Positions 42,444 through 52,800 of a stretch of DNA of 64,000 nucleotides are shown here, piece after piece; within the stretch, counting starts at the first letter, position 1; each line of letters starts with the position of its first letter. The notes below the pieces were generated by a model. It did no database searches and had not been told where the DNA came from. It worked only from the letters and a program-made list of their open reading frames with translations. This stretch comes from Verrucomicrobiia bacterium (GTDB lineage Bacteria > Verrucomicrobiota > Verrucomicrobiia > Verrucomicrobiales > Akkermansiaceae): contig JAUIGV010000016.1 in assembly GCA_030432565.1 (NCBI GenBank), positions 1 to 64,000 of the forward strand, read 5' to 3'. A program made the position numbers and the translations under genes.

Positions 42444-43085
42444 ATGAAAAAAACAACCATCATCGGTCTTTCAACATTAGTGTTGTTCTCGGCCGCTAAC
42501 GCATACACCGTAGCATTCACGAATATCGGTGCCGCTGATCCAACAGCTGTGCCGATCCTCGATAACACGGGAACACCTATCGCCTTCGGTGGAGGATATG
42601 TATCCGCAGGAACCTTCTCGGCTGTGCCTTCAAGCGTCGAAGATATCAAAACCTTCACAGCATTCGGCGCAGGTGGCACCGCATTCGCTAATGATTTCAG
42701 TGCTCCGGGCTTTTTCAATGCTGCTCGCACCGCCCCAATCCCTGAAGGAACTGTCACCGCTCCTGTAGGTGAGGATGTCTACGTTGTGATTGGTAACGGT
42801 TCCTCACTCGCTGATTCCGATCAGTTTGCTGTTTTCAACCCGGGTCTCGTATTTGGAACTGAAAACAGTGTCGGTGCAGGTGGTGTCGATGCGTTTCTTA
42901 ACAGTGATACCCTGACTCCCGACTCACTTGTGTTTGGCACGCTTGTCACTGATATCGACACTGGGCTTGGAGTTACTTTCACCGAAGGTATTGAGCTCTC
43001 TGATGGAACTATCGTTCCTGAGCCTTCAACAAGCCTCCTCGCAGCGCTTGCTGGACTTGCTCTCGCAGCACGCCGCCGTCGCTAG
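42444..43085 (+). CDS. PEP-CTERM protein, 213 residues
   Basis: A signal peptide (MKKTTIIGLSTLVLFSAANA) starts a beta-rich Gly/Ala/Thr body with no recognised domain. The C-terminus is a textbook exosortase signal: VPEPST, a hydrophobic helix (LLAALAGLALAA) and RRRR as the very last residues. The protein should be exported and processed by an exosortase, which is not encoded in this window. It is probably co-transcribed with the duplicated secreted protein upstream and closed by a strong terminator. Confidence 0.8.
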   Translation: MKKTTIIGLSTLVLFSAANAYTVAFTNIGAADPTAVPILDNTGTPIAFGGGYVSAGTFSAVPSSVEDIKTFTAFGAGGTAFANDFSAPGFFNAARTAPIPEGTVTAPVGEDVYVVIGNGSSLADSDQFAVFNPGLVFGTENSVGAGGVDAFLNSDTLTPDSLVFGTLVTDIDTGLGVTFTEGIELSDGTIVPEPSTSLLAALAGLALAARRRR

Positions 43086-43130
43086 TTCGACGCAGGCACG
43101 CTCATAACAATCGTTTTACTTTTTGTTTTC

Positions 43131-43163
43131 ACGGCTGCTTTCTTCGGAAAGCAGCCGTTTTTT
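43131..43163 (+). terminator. Rho-independent terminator with TTCG loop
   Basis: ACGGCTGCTTTC (43131-43142), loop TTCG and GAAAGCAGCCGT (43147-43158) form a perfect 12-bp stem followed by five T. This is among the strongest terminators in the window, ending the secreted-protein pair. Confidence 0.95.
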
Positions 43164-43205
43164 GTCCCTTATTATTTCCCTTAGTCCCTTAAGGCCTCCC
43201 GATTA

Positions 43206-43805
43206 ATGAAAATTCAAAGTGCAAGGTTTAAGAAAAGTGCAGTCAGCCTCGACCGTTGTTCGGCTCCGGAACTTCCTGAGTTCGCTTTTATTGGTAGATC
43301 CAATGTTGGGAAATCGTCGTTAATTAACCTCCTGACAAACAAAGACGGCTTGGCCAGGGTTTCAAAAACTCCGGGTCGGACCAGGGAAATCAACTTTTTC
43401 ACAATTAACGATGCCTGGAACCTTGTCGATCTCCCGGGCTATGGCTACGCCAAGGTCTCAAAATCCCAGAGGGATCAGTTCAACGAATTCGTCTCGGACT
43501 ATCTCCTCAATCGGGAATCTTTGGCAGGAACATTCGTTTTGATCGACTCCCGTCACACTCCCCAGAAAATTGATTTGGAGTTCGTTGCCTGGCTTATTGA
43601 AGCCCAATTGCCTTTTGCTCTCATCTTTACGAAGACCGACAAAAGCAAGGCCAGAGTGGTCCGCAAAAACATTGAATTGTTCCTGGAAAGGATGAAGGAG
43701 TTCAGCGAGGGTGCCCCGGTCTTTTTCGAAACCTCCACGACCACCCGGGCCGGTCGGAAGGAAGTCCTCGGATTCATTGAAACTGCAATCTCCAGGCAGG
43801 AGTAG
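43206..43805 (+). CDS. engB: Ribosome-assembly GTPase EngB (YihA/YsxC)
   Basis: 199 residues, typical size. G1 GRSNVGKSS is at 30-38, the G2 region TPGRTREINFF near 55-65, G3 DLPGYG at 75-80, G4 TKTD at 142-145 and a G5-like ETSTTT near the end. It is an essential GTPase for assembly of the large ribosomal subunit in the cytoplasm. It stands alone after the TTCG terminator and converges with the LolA-like gene, leaving 20 bases between them. Confidence 0.96.
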   Translation: MKIQSARFKKSAVSLDRCSAPELPEFAFIGRSNVGKSSLINLLTNKDGLARVSKTPGRTREINFFTINDAWNLVDLPGYGYAKVSKSQRDQFNEFVSDYLLNRESLAGTFVLIDSRHTPQKIDLEFVAWLIEAQLPFALIFTKTDKSKARVVRKNIELFLERMKEFSEGAPVFFETSTTTRAGRKEVLGFIETAISRQE

Positions 43806-43825
43806 CCGGAATCAAAGGTGCTGGG

Positions 43826-44461
43826 TTATTTCTTCCAGCGATAAGCAGCCTCGTCGACGACGAAGGTGCTCGTGGGAATCTGCTCGTTAAGTGTCGGCTT
43901 GAAGAACTCGGTCATGGTCTCGGTGCCATCCCGTTGGACCCAGCCGATGCGCTCTACGAATGAGCTCTCAAGATTCACCTGCATCAAGAGTGATTTGATG
44001 ACCTTCCGAATGGAGCGTGGTTTGGGCGAGAATGTCGCGAGGTAGCGACCTTTGGCTTCGTTTGTCCCGGTAATGGTAAAGACCTTGGACATCTCATCGA
44101 ATGACGCCTCTTCGCCCATTCCGAGGGTCAGAAACAGTGGCTTGACCGAACGATTGTCGGGAGAAACCCGCTCACCGGTCTTTTTGAGCTCGTCAATCAC
44201 GAGGACATCGCCACCGTTGTAGATGATGGTCTTCTTGGTAGGTGTCCCAAGTTGCCAGCGAAAGGCTTTTCCCGGAATGAGCCAGAGTTTCCCCATGGTT
44301 TTGATGTCGTCGGTCAAAGCGGGAATCTTCTTGGTCTGACGAAAAGTGACGACAACAGATTTGTGGCCTGCCTGCTTTTTGAGAGCTTCTCTGAGCGGAG
44401 CGGCTTCGTCGGCGAAAAGTCCGAGTGGAAGAAACAGGAAAAGTAAGGCAATGCGGAGCAT
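43826..44461 (-). CDS. LolA-like periplasmic protein
   Basis: 211 residues with a signal peptide (LRIALLFLFLPLGLFA). The rest fits the LolA/DUF-type half-barrel that carries lipids or lipoproteins: VVVTFRQTKKIPAL at the first strand, GKLWLIPGKAFRWQLG and IIYNGGDVLVIDE following. It has no lipobox. A typical LolA works with LolCDE, none of which is here; instead the gene is divergent from a large MMPL/RND exporter. This pairing suggests a carrier for another lipid-like cargo passed on by that exporter. Family call by eye, cargo inferred. Confidence 0.75.
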   Translation of the reverse strand: MLRIALLFLFLPLGLFADEAAPLREALKKQAGHKSVVVTFRQTKKIPALTDDIKTMGKLWLIPGKAFRWQLGTPTKKTIIYNGGDVLVIDELKKTGERVSPDNRSVKPLFLTLGMGEEASFDEMSKVFTITGTNEAKGRYLATFSPKPRSIRKVIKSLLMQVNLESSFVERIGWVQRDGTETMTEFFKPTLNEQIPTSTFVVDEAAYRWKK

Positions 44462-44538
44462 GGGGTAATGATCCGCTTTTTTGGGATATTCTCAATCTAG
44501 GAAGTCGATATTTCTCAAAGAGCAGTCAATCTCCTCCC

Positions 44539-46839
44539 GTGCGCCGCTCGATTCAGTCCTATCTTATTCTTGGAATTGTCCTTTTGATTTCCATTAACGG
44601 TTTGCGTCATTTGAGTTTCGCAACCGATGTTCTCGAAATCCTACCTGACGGAATTCCCGAAGTGGAAGCTCTGCAGGTTTTTCGGGAATACTTTGATGAT
44701 GATCACCGGGTGATTCTTTTGTTGAAGCATGACGAAGAGATTTTCGAGGAGGACGTGGCTGAATTAGCAGATCACCTCGAAAAGAGTCTTCCAGAAGCCC
44801 GAATCCAGTATCGCGAACGATTCGAGGATGATCGTGAAAGCGTTGCCAAAAGTCTGGCCAGGCTTTGGGCGGACTCCGAACCTACTGAAGTCGAAAAATT
44901 TGCCACGAGGCTGAAGGACCCTGCAGGACTTCAGGCATTGCTCGCCGAGACCAGGGACAAAGTGGCTCTCTCTCTGGATCAGGGCGAAGCGACAATGGCT
45001 GCCTATGATCCGCTGGGATTTTTGAACCATCCGGCGGTGACTCGGTTGCAGGGCAATGGCTTCGACTATCAAAGCGAAGATGGTCGGCTCTGGCTGGTCA
45101 TGATCGCAAACACCGATCTTGGCTTGGAATATCGTGAGCATGCGAGTTGGGTGGAAAAAATTCGCGAATCAGCTGATGGTTGGGAATCGGAAGGCTTCAC
45201 TTATACTCTGACCGGAGGCCCCGTTTTTAGCTCCGAGATTGGCTCTGGAATGGAGAAAGACATGTCCGGAACCATTGCCATGACCTCGATTATTGTGGGG
45301 ATTTTGTTTCTTTTGACGCAGCGGAGTTTTGTTCAACTGGCGGTGTTGGGAGTGATCCTTGGCTTGGTTTTTCTAATTACCCTCGGTCTGGCGGGGTGGA
45401 TTTATGGGACGCTGAATTTGGTGAGCGTCGGTTTTGCCGCCATCCTCCTTGGATTGGTGATCGACTACGGTGTAGTCATCGCTCGTGAATCATCAGCGGG
45501 GCAATCGCCTGCTTCCTTGCGACGGGAAATGGCACCCGGGATTCTTTGGGCGGCTTTAACCACCGCGGTCGTTTTTGGAATCCTCATGTTGAGCACTTTT
45601 AAGGGGGTGCAGCAGTTGGGCGGGCTGATTCTCATTGGTCTGGTTGTTGGTGCACTAGTTTGTCTTTGGTTGATGCCGCTGGCTCTGCAAAAATTCCCAA
45701 GAAAACAACCCTCCCAATTGCTCAAGCCACCATTTCCGGGGGTGAGAGCAGCGTTGGCCTTTCTTGGGGTATTGCTGGCGGGATCCGCCGGGGTTTTTGC
45801 GTTTCTTGGATCACCCCAGATCGAATTTGACGTGTCGATGGTCGAGCCGGAGGTCAGTGAGGCAGCTCAAACCCTGGAAGTTATCCAAGAACACTTCCCG
45901 GCTTGGTCGAAACGGAACCTATCTTTGGTTGCAAAGGGGGATTCGGTCGAAGAGATACGGAAATCGCTGAAGGTGGCCGAGCGCAAGATCAATGAGCTCA
46001 AGGAATCGGGGCTAATCACAAGATCAGAGTGGCCGGTGCAGGTTTTGCCGGACCGTGAAGCACGGGCCAAGAATGCCGGCGTGTGGAAAGAGGTTTCACA
46101 AAATTCCGAGGCGATCCTCGCTGAGATGGAAAAAGCAGGCTTCAACGAGAGGGGAAGAGAATTGGATTCTATGGTGCTTAAAAATCTGGCGAATGTTCCC
46201 GATGAGCTCGATCCCTTTGCCCGGATGTTTTACCACGAGGAGGGTTTCTTCTCCGGGCGTATTCAGCTGAAAGAAATAGTCACGGCAGAAACCGCCAAGG
46301 AGTTGCAGGTATTAAATAGCGATGGAGTGACAGTCTCGGGATGGGAGATGTTGCGTTTACTTCTGCTCAAGCGGGTCAAGGACGACCTTTATTTTCTCTT
46401 CATTCCGGCGACTTTGGTCCTTCTCGTGGCATTGGTTCTGGTCTTCCGGTCGTGGAAAGATGCTGTCCTCACGGCGGGGGTCCTTTTGACCGTCCTTCTT
46501 TTGGTGAATGCCTTGGTTGTGGTTGCCGGAAGACCGTGGAACTTTTTGAGCAGTATGGCGATCCCGCTCATCGTGGGGACCGGGATCGATTACAGTATTC
46601 ACCTGATCTTTGCTTTGAGACGAAGTGGGGGCGATCTCGCCAAAGTCTGGAATGGAGTGGGGAAAGGAATCTTTTTTTGCGGACTTTCGACTGTGGTGGG
46701 CTTCGGGTCGCTTGCCTTTGCTTCCAATGAAACCCTGCAATCGATGGGGATCTTTTGTGGGATCGGGGTCCTGTTAACGATGACCCTGAGCGTGATCGTG
46801 GTGCCCACCCTCTGGGTGTGGGGGCACCGCGATCGCTAG
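44539..46839 (+). CDS. MMPL/RND-family exporter
   Basis: About 766 residues if started at GTG 44539; starts further upstream would run into the divergent LolA-like gene, so the start is uncertain. The plan is one N-terminal helix, a large periplasmic loop, five helices (about 245-390, with LVIDYGVVIARE in the fourth), then a second helix, a second loop and five helices (about 605-760, with IVGTGIDYSIHLIF). The paired Asp residues (VIDYG and GTGIDYS) match the proton-relay Asp of RND/MMPL proteins. It likely exports a lipid or hydrophobic molecule across the inner membrane using the proton gradient. Substrate unknown. Confidence 0.85.
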   Translation: MRRSIQSYLILGIVLLISINGLRHLSFATDVLEILPDGIPEVEALQVFREYFDDDHRVILLLKHDEEIFEEDVAELADHLEKSLPEARIQYRERFEDDRESVAKSLARLWADSEPTEVEKFATRLKDPAGLQALLAETRDKVALSLDQGEATMAAYDPLGFLNHPAVTRLQGNGFDYQSEDGRLWLVMIANTDLGLEYREHASWVEKIRESADGWESEGFTYTLTGGPVFSSEIGSGMEKDMSGTIAMTSIIVGILFLLTQRSFVQLAVLGVILGLVFLITLGLAGWIYGTLNLVSVGFAAILLGLVIDYGVVIARESSAGQSPASLRREMAPGILWAALTTAVVFGILMLSTFKGVQQLGGLILIGLVVGALVCLWLMPLALQKFPRKQPSQLLKPPFPGVRAALAFLGVLLAGSAGVFAFLGSPQIEFDVSMVEPEVSEAAQTLEVIQEHFPAWSKRNLSLVAKGDSVEEIRKSLKVAERKINELKESGLITRSEWPVQVLPDREARAKNAGVWKEVSQNSEAILAEMEKAGFNERGRELDSMVLKNLANVPDELDPFARMFYHEEGFFSGRIQLKEIVTAETAKELQVLNSDGVTVSGWEMLRLLLLKRVKDDLYFLFIPATLVLLVALVLVFRSWKDAVLTAGVLLTVLLLVNALVVVAGRPWNFLSSMAIPLIVGTGIDYSIHLIFALRRSGGDLAKVWNGVGKGIFFCGLSTVVGFGSLAFASNETLQSMGIFCGIGVLLTMTLSVIVVPTLWVWGHRDR

Positions 46840-46866
46840 GGCATCAAAGTCCTGGCGGTTTCTGGT

Positions 46867-49800
46867 TTAGAAAGCAGTGACCACGAGGCGGAAGTAAACT
46901 TCGCCACGATCCGAAGTAGGGATTTCGCTCAGAAGATTGACCGTAAAGGTGCCGTCGGGATTCTCAATTGGTTCGCCATCAGCACTGAGGTCTCCGGCAG
47001 GCTCCCAATCCACGAGGTTTGTGGACTTTTCAACCTGATAACGGACCTGGCCACCGACGATGCGTTGACGGTGACTGAAACCAATGACATCACCATTTCT
47101 AATGAGAGCGGGGGCAACATTGGGATTCAGATCGCGGCCCAAGGCATAGGCCATGAGATTGGTGAGCCCTGAGCTTTCATATTCGGCATTCGGATCGGTG
47201 AGGCCGTTCATCGACATCCAGGTCGTGAAGTCGGTATCGGAACCGATCAGCATGACGTAGTCGAAGCTGGCCTCAAGGGACTGTTCAACTTCAGTGGATG
47301 CGAAGACTCCACCGGTGCTGAAAGTTGTTCCCTCCGGCAGGGTGACCTGGTTGATCTGGGTTAGGCTTCCATCATTCAACCAGTAGAAGTTGAGAAGGTT
47401 GCCCTTACGCTCCAGTCGAATCACGGCGACATCCGATTCAAGAGCGGGGACGCTGGTCATCGTCTCGGAGCCGCCGGATGGATTCACGCGGATGGAGGCA
47501 ATGCTGTCTCCATCTTTAAATCCGATACCGTATCGAAGGGCGTTTCCTCCTTGGTCAGCTTCGACCAGCAAGCCGGCGTAGAATTCTCCGAACTGGACCT
47601 TCTCGAGTTTCACTTCGGTTTCCATGGCCCAATCGCCATCAGGAAGTTGCCTCTTAATCCAGGGGTGGAGGGCATCATCGAGATTCGGAGGGCCATTGCC
47701 GACGGGATTTGCGGCGATGTCAACACGGGCCCCGAAGACGAGGTCACTGCTGCCCGGGCTGGAGTTGTGAACCTCGGCGGCGAAAACGTTTGTGCCGTTG
47801 ACGATTGCGGTTGAGACGTCGACAACGAGAGCATCTTCGGTAATGACACCTTCGGTGGAAAGTGTGTCGGCCTCCGTGTTGGAATCGATCTCACCGTCTG
47901 GAAGGCGGATGGAGCCCAGAACCTGGCCATTGAGGTAGTAGCGCACCCCATCATCGACGAGGTGGTCGATGTAGAGTTTTGCTCCGATGGGATCTCCGGT
48001 GAATTCAAACTCGGTTCTAAAATAGTAGGTGACCAGATTGGTGGTCCGGTTTCCCCGGGTCAGGGTGTCTGTCTGCAGGCCGGGTGCAGGAACGTTGAAT
48101 TCGTTGAAACCGAGGAATCCTGCCCCTGAACTCCAGCTGGAATCATCGAAGGCGGGTTGGGCGAAGGTCCCGGTGAGTTCCTGATTGGAATCATCATATT
48201 TCCAGGTCGAACCAAAATCGATGTATTTCACAGCGGGGGGCAGCTCTGGCTCGGGCAGGCCCAGCGGAACCTGACTGACCGGAATATTGATGGTGAGGCG
48301 GCCCTCGTGATCTTGAAGCGAATAGTGGGCGACATCTGATGAGTTCTCATGCTTGGGCGCATTGGCTCCGGTCCAGACGTTTCCGAGGGCGGGATCTCCG
48401 AAGTTTGAAAAGCTCTCATCAAGATGCACGGAGACGGCAGCCGATTTGCTGCTCGTGTTTCCACTGCCATCGGTGGCTTCTGCGGTGAAGACATAGAAGC
48501 CAGGTTGCGAAAATTCTGCCGTCAGATTGCTTCCGTCGACTGCAAAATTCACACCGGTATCAGGAAGCACGGTCCAGTTAATCGAGACCGTTTCTCCCTC
48601 CGGATCATACGTTCCCATGGTGTCCAGAGTGATCGTTTCATCCAGCGCGATTCTTTGCGAATTTGGCGAAGAGTCCAAGGCGATCACCGGCGGGGCATTA
48701 CCGGTTTTGGTAATGGTGAACTGGGTTTGCTCAACCACATTGCCATCATGATCGACTCCCTCGATGTCCAGGGTATTGACCCCTTCTTGAAGGACAACCC
48801 CGGCAAGTTCCCAGGCCGTTGTACTGGTCCATGAGAATGAAGTTCCGTCCTGTCCAGCCACCCGGATGTCAAAGGCCGTTGGAGGTGAGGTGCCCACCAG
48901 GGTGATGACATTCTCAGAGGTCGGAGCGTTGGAGCTTGTGACCGAAAAAGAGGTGTTGGCAACGTTTGACGTGATGAAGTTCCGTGCGAGGCCTTCGCGA
49001 TTGTTGAACCAGTTGGTGTAGTGGGATTTGGTCATGTTGATTCCGGTCCCGGCCACTGCGGCGGTCTCGGCGTCCATCCAGGCTTCGGTCCTTGCCGATC
49101 CTTTGGTGTGCTCGTTGAGAAGCTTCGTCATGTAGTAGTTCATCCGGCGCCTGATGAAAGGGCGGTTGAAATATTTGCTGACTCCGGCCCTACCGCCGAG
49201 GATTGCTTGGTTTATGCGGTCAAAGACACGGTCCCCGTCCCAGTGGAGGAGCATCCAGCCATTGCCATCTTTGGGTCGGAAAAAGTAGGCGTTTTTGCCC
49301 CGGTTCACCGTGAGGGTGTCCCAGTCGGCATCGTATCCACGAACGACGGCATTCAGCGCCAACATGTCGGCGTTGGTGATCCGCCTGAGGGTTGTTTCAT
49401 CGGTTTTGTTCTCGGCCAGGAGACGCGTGAGCTCGATGAAGTTTCCGTAGTCATAGTCCGACTCCCGGGTACGCATGAGCCACTCGCTGTGATAAGCAAT
49501 TGGGTTTTCGCTGTTCTTGTAGGCCCAATCGGCGTTGCGACTCTGCCGGGCGTTTCCATCATCACTGGTAAAGCGCCATTGGTCATCGATTCGGAGGAGA
49601 GTCCCCTTGCTCCCGTTCTCAAAGTTCCTCTTCAGGAAATCGTTTGAGATCGGCTCGTGATTTTCGCGGAGATTAAAGGGTCCGTTGTTGACGACGGTGT
49701 GGGTGAATTCCATCTCATTGACGGGATGCCCGAGCTGGTAGAGGAAGTAGCGAGCGATGCGGTCATCGTAAAAGCGGGGAGTCCCGCTTCCCTGGGGAGT

Positions 49801-52800
49801 TCCCGAGGCATCGATGACACTGCGCCGCCTTCCGCGGAAGAGCCGATCGCCGGGAAGCTTCCATTTCCCGTGGTCGATGTTGGCATCAGTGGCCCTGGTG
49901 AAAGGGCTGCCACTTTTTCGAATCTCGGCGTTGTAGTAAATCTCACTCTCATTTGCAATGAAGGTCGCATTGAAGAACTGGTTCGAAGGGCGGGGGAAGT
50001 TGTAGTTGAAGGCGGGGCCTCCGCCAATATTGGTGGTAAGAGCCTGCCGGTCGTAGTTGGAGATAATAAATCTTTCCTGCAGGAGAATGTCGGGCATTTC
50101 ACGGTTGTCCACGATCCACATTGCGGGGCGGGCGGCTCCAAATTTAGGTTGGGTGGTGGCAGAGGTTCCGGAAATTGCCTCCACGTAGAATTGAGTGATT
50201 TGATTGTTGGAGGTGTTTTGACTGACGGTGGCGCTATAGACTCCATCTCCTTGATCGGTCATTGTGGTGCGGATCCACGTCCCGTTTCCGGAGGTGTTGT
50301 CGAGGCGATGGACGAGATCGACCGAGGTCAATGGTCCGACAGAATCGACTCTTGCCGTAACCGTGACCGGGTTTCCTTGCTTCGGAACGGCGGGGCTGTG
50401 AATGACCCCGGTCACAGTTGGAGCGGGAGCATTCAATAGAGCGGAATTGGCAGCGCCGGGTGTGCCCAGGTTTTCAGGAATCGGGAGGAGAAAAGTGGTG
50501 CCGAAGCCATGATCCAGAGTTTGGAAAATGATACGGGATTTTCCATGCACCCAGCGGGCGTCGAACGAGAGGGTGTAGCTCTGGCCCACCACCGGGGAAG
50601 TCTCGAAATCAACTTCGGCGCGGTTCCCCTTGTTGTCGCCGTGGCCTGTTGAAATGAGATTCAATTTCCCTCCGTCCATGAAGCTTTGCCAGTGGGTCCC
50701 CTGGCAGACCCAACCCAGGGCGCTGCTGCTGGTGGGCGACATCACACCGGGATTTCGGAGAAGGTTGGAACCTGAATTGTTGAGGGTGACCGAGATATTT
50801 TCGAGGATGACGTGGGCGTCTCCGACAAGGTGAGTGTGGAGTTCCTGACCGCTCGTGAGTGGCAGCCAATAGGAACGTTCGAATTCGCCGGTGTATGTGA
50901 AATTCTGCATGGTGGACTTTTGGCTTTCATCACTGTCAGCCCACGCGGTGCTGATGTTGTTGTCCATATCAGGATGGCGGAGTTCCATACTGCTGCCGTC
51001 CCCATCGGCAAGATTCGGCCAATCGCCTTCCGGAAGGTAGTCGACTTCATCGACCAGGTTTCCATTTGCATCTTCGATGCGGATCAGTTCGCCGGTGTCT
51101 CTCAGGCTTCCCCGCCAGTTCCCAACGACCGGGATATTGCCGTGTGCGGCGGTGAGGCAATCCTGATTGGCGGCGACAACCAAGTAGCCACCGGGGGCAA
51201 TGCTGGTGCCGTCGGGGAAATCAAAGCGGACTCCGTCGGTGATCTCCCATCCAGTCAGGTCGACGACTTCGCTACTGCGGTTGTAGAGTTCGATATACTC
51301 GGCGGTTCCGTGGTCGGACGGGGCATCGTACATGATCTCGTTAATGACGATGGAAGTCTGCCTTGAAACAGGGTTGTTTGGTTCATCGCGGGTGTGCCCG
51401 GGGCCGCCAAACCATTCCTTGCCAACCGGAAGGGACTGGAAGGTTTCCTCGCCATTGTCGCGGTCAAGGCGGGCGGCATCGATGACGGAGCTTCCTTGAA
51501 TCAGGAAGAGGTCGACATCGCCATTATCGTCGATGGGAAGGGTCAGCGGGAAGCTGAGATAGCCGCCGGCGGGGACGCTACCGGTCAAATCGACCGCGTT
51601 CGTAAGCGAGCGGGTCGTTGCGAGTGCCAGACCTGACACGGACACCGGGGCGCTTCCGGGCGCATGAAGTTCGACCCAGTCGATTTGATCGTCTTCTCCA
51701 AAGTGGATTTCACTGATGACGAGATTTGGGAGAGGAGCGCTGAGTGACTCGGTTGCTGTAATGCTGATATTGGCACCGAAGGCGATATCCGAACTGCCGG
51801 CGGTCCGGTTGTGAACCTCGACGGCCAGGACATTCAAGCCGGTCCGAAGCGCGGAGCTAATATCCGTGCCGGAAGCAATCTCGGCCAATTCCTGCCACTC
51901 ACGTCCCGAGCTTGCCGGGGTGTCGAAGTTGATCGCACCCGGGGGCATGTTGAAGCGGGTGATCTCCTGTCCGTTGAGATAGAAGACCACGCCATCGTCC
52001 AAGTGGGATTCGATGTCGATGGTCGCGCTTGAAAAAAGCTCGTCGAACTGGAACTCGGAGCGCAAATAGTAGGTGATTCTGCCACCTGTGGTCCATGGGG
52101 TGGCGAATGGATCGCCGGAGTTTTTTCCGAAAACACCGGCGCCTTCCAGCCAGCTGCTGTCGTCAAAATCCGATTCCCGCCACGCGGTGCCGCGGTCGAG
52201 ATTCGCCTCATTCTGATCATATTTCCACGTGGAGGTGGTTTGTGCGATCTCTGTGGTGAAGGTTGGAAGATCGTCCTCGGTGGCCGGTCCCCGGCCCGGA
52301 GTTCCGCCGGGCTGTTCGCTGGCTGCCCAGTTGCGCCACTCCGCATTGGAGAGATTTGGGTTGATGCGGGTGAGGGTGTGGCCGGTCCCATCGGCTGCGG
52401 CGGGCCATTTGCCACCGTCATTGTATTCGATAGTGGTCATCACGACGCCGTTCTTGTCGTTCAATGTCAAGGTCTCCCCGGAGTTCGAAAGGGCTCCGGT
52501 GTAAGGCCCGAAGATGCGGGTTTCCGCCGGGATGTCGGGGTAAGCCGCTCTCAAGGTGGCCTCATCGACCGGTGAAACCAGGATGGTCTCAAATTGCTTG
52601 AAAATATGAGCACCAGGATCTGCCGAGCTAAAATCAGGGAAGGTGTAGTCGATCCCATCCGAGAAATACCATTTCCCCATATCGAGCGGAGTGCCGGTAA
52701 TGTTGGTGATCTCCAAAAAATCCGGATCGCCCGCTTTGGCGTTGTATTGGATTTCGGTGAAAATCACCTGCTCGGCGGTGGCCGGAATGGTGCCTAAAAT

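Noticed and set aside
44425-44538. Upstream GTG start for the MMPL exporter adding 38 residues
   Set aside because: It would overlap the divergent LolA-like gene and adds residues unlike an export or membrane N-terminus.
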